64,000 bases of DNA from Globisporangium splendens (Eukaryota; Oomycota; Peronosporomycetes; Pythiales; Pythiaceae), in the NCBI GenBank assembly GCA_006386115.1, contig VFIW01000150.1, forward strand, positions 23,811 through 87,810, written 5' to 3'. The position numbers and the translations under genes are program-made. Under the pieces are notes generated by a model that made no database searches, had not been told where the DNA came from, and was given only the letters and a program-made list of their open reading frames with translations. Numbering within the stretch: position 1 is the first letter of the stretch; the number at the start of each line of letters is the position of its first letter. Below, piece by piece: positions 62,794-64,000 of this stretch.

Positions 62794-63909
62794 TCACAAT
62801 TTGGACGGAATCTGCGCCATCATTGCCGACGCTGACGCGGGGCTGTCGGACGTGCGCGCGTCAAGCCACTGTGTGATGTAGTCCATGACCTCCTGTTTCT
62901 CTGGCTCGTTGAAGATGCAGTGGAACAGGCCCTTATACTCTTTGAACTCTTTGTCCTTGGTCGCGATGCGGTTGTAGAATGCTCTCGCGAGAGGCACACT
63001 CGTGACAATGTCGCCCGTGCCCTGTACGATGAGCAACGAGATCGCACAGAACGAGCTGTTCGGGTCCTCGCAGGCACGGTTGGCCGCGAGCGCGTTCATG
63101 GCCGTCATGGCCTGCTCACCCATGCGCGCTGTGAGGTTATCCGTCACGTTTAACGGGTCCGCCATGTAGTTTTCGACAAAAGCAGGATCTCGGCACAGAC
63201 CTACGACACACAAAAGCAACAAAATCATCACAAAGTTATGCACAAGCTTCGTTATGATCTGAGCGTGTGGCTGATGCAGCGACGCACCTGCAAAGTTCAC
63301 GCCCGGCACGATCTTTGCCGTCGGAATCAGCCACGAGAGCGACTTGCTGAGCACCGACATCATGCGAAGGATGAGCGTGTACTCGACAGAGATGGCGGGA
63401 GATGCCAGCACAGCCGCGCGGAACTGGTGCACCTTCGAGAGAATCGTGTGTAGCCCCACGAGACAACCGAACGAGATCCCCATAAAGATCAGCGGTGGCG
63501 GAGTGACACTGCGAGAGCTCGCCGGTAGCATCTGCGGGATCACGCTCTCTTTCGCGACGCTGATAAACCGGTTCGTATCGTCGACGAAATGCTGGAACTT
63601 CTCGCCATGGCCGCGCACGCCCTCCACTTCACAGTCGCTCCGTCCATGTGCGATCATATCGTACGCGATCACACCGTAATTGTTGGCGCACAGCTGCTCG
63701 TATACGTGTGTGAATCGGTGTGAGTGCTCGCCAATGCCATGCAGGAACAGCACGACGCCGCGTAGGGGGACTTGGCTCGTCGCAGGTGGGAAGAACGCGC
63801 AGTAGAACATGCTTTTCCCGCGATCGTTCTTGAAACGCGCCTCCACGTATTGCAGCTTGGACGGGTCATGGACGTACGAGGGGGACGCAAGCGAAGTGAT
63901 CGGCGGCAT
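62794..63909 (-). CDS. Monoacylglycerol-lipase-like alpha/beta hydrolase, copy D
   Basis: Exons 63909-63288 and 63200-62794 give a 342-residue hydrolase, a more distant paralogue of copies A and C. The HG motif is FLHGIGEHSH. The triad is Ser146 in G-I-S-F-G, Asp271 in GTGDIVTS and His301 in LFHCIFNEP (numbering without the intron). The intron at 63287-63201 was inferred because the paralogues continue without gap at this site (VPGVNFA joins LCRDPAF) and the edges are GTGCGT and GTAG. It is 87 bases long with no in-frame stop, so retention would add 29 hydrophobic residues without breaking the frame. There is no signal peptide. Only 91 bases of upstream sequence lie in the window. Confidence 0.9.
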   Translation of the reverse strand: MPPITSLASPSYVHDPSKLQYVEARFKNDRGKSMFYCAFFPPATSQVPLRGVVLFLHGIGEHSHRFTHVYEQLCANNYGVIAYDMIAHGRSDCEVEGVRGHGEKFQHFVDDTNRFISVAKESVIPQMLPASSRSVTPPPLIFMGISFGCLVGLHTILSKVHQFRAAVLASPAISVEYTLILRMMSVLSKSLSWLIPTAKIVPGVNFAGASLHQPHAQIITKLVHNFVMILLLLCVVGLCRDPAFVENYMADPLNVTDNLTARMGEQAMTAMNALAANRACEDPNSSFCAISLLIVQGTGDIVTSVPLARAFYNRIATKDKEFKEYKGLFHCIFNEPEKQEVMDYITQWLDARTSDSPASASAMMAQIPSKL

Positions 63910-64000
63910 GGTGGGAAATGGAGGACGGGCGAACGTAGCTCTTCGCTTCTCGACACGCTGGTGGACACTACAGAGGCTGGGAAGGCGGCAGTAACGAGCG

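Noticed and set aside
1..64000. RxLR, Crinkler or elicitin effector genes
   Set aside because: No open frame combines a signal peptide with RxLR/dEER, LxLFLAK or the six-Cys elicitin pattern; the only clear secreted proteins are the LPMOs.
1..64000. CRISPR arrays or prokaryotic-type systems
   Set aside because: The repeated units found are spaced 50-55 bp without unique spacers, and the genes have spliceosomal introns; the sequence is eukaryotic.

Overview
The window looks like a gene-poor, repeat-rich stretch of an oomycete (stramenopile) nuclear genome. The evidence is a set of typical oomycete families: secreted copper lytic polysaccharide monooxygenases (LPMOs) of the AA17 type, long ankyrin-repeat proteins built on WLH/GHL units, FYVE-like/GAF proteins, a single-exon TOR kinase, short GT-AG introns and GC-rich third codon positions. 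I cannot fix the genus from sequence alone.

Layout. Positions 1-18.5 kb are dominated by a large inverted repeat (IR1): arms 1347-6443 and 11823-16922, spacer 6444-11822. The outer ends lie inside copies of one non-LTR retrotransposon (LINE family 1). Each arm carries the same broken FYVE-family gene, itself split by a 5'-truncated LINE family 2 insertion with a 17-bp target duplication. The spacer holds two intact genes, a monoacylglycerol-lipase-like hydrolase and a FYVE-like/GAF gene. From 18.5 to 30.5 kb there are more LINE fragments, an ankyrin gene, a leukotriene-A4-hydrolase-like M1 aminopeptidase with a C-terminal membrane anchor, a lipase pseudogene and an intact lipase paralogue.

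From 30.5 to 49.4 kb lies a second inverted repeat (IR2): arms about 30560-36033 and 43956-49440. Each arm holds an LPMO gene convergent with an ankyrin gene. The spacer holds a third LPMO copy and a coiled-coil FYVE protein. Identity is patchy: nearly perfect over LPMO and the 5' two thirds of the ankyrin gene, clearly lower elsewhere, as expected from gene conversion. A dispersed 50-55 bp sequence motif sits in short arrays upstream of all three LPMO genes.

From 49.7 kb to the end the region is conventional: a 10.25-kb TOR kinase gene, ribosomal protein L34 with three coding exons, and a fourth lipase-family gene with one intron. The genes do not form an operon-like pathway. The common themes are local duplication of secreted or signalling families (LPMO, ankyrin, lipase, FYVE) and housekeeping growth genes (TOR, RPL34) side by side on the minus strand. 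I saw no CRISPR array, rRNA or convincing tRNA, and no RxLR or Crinkler effector.
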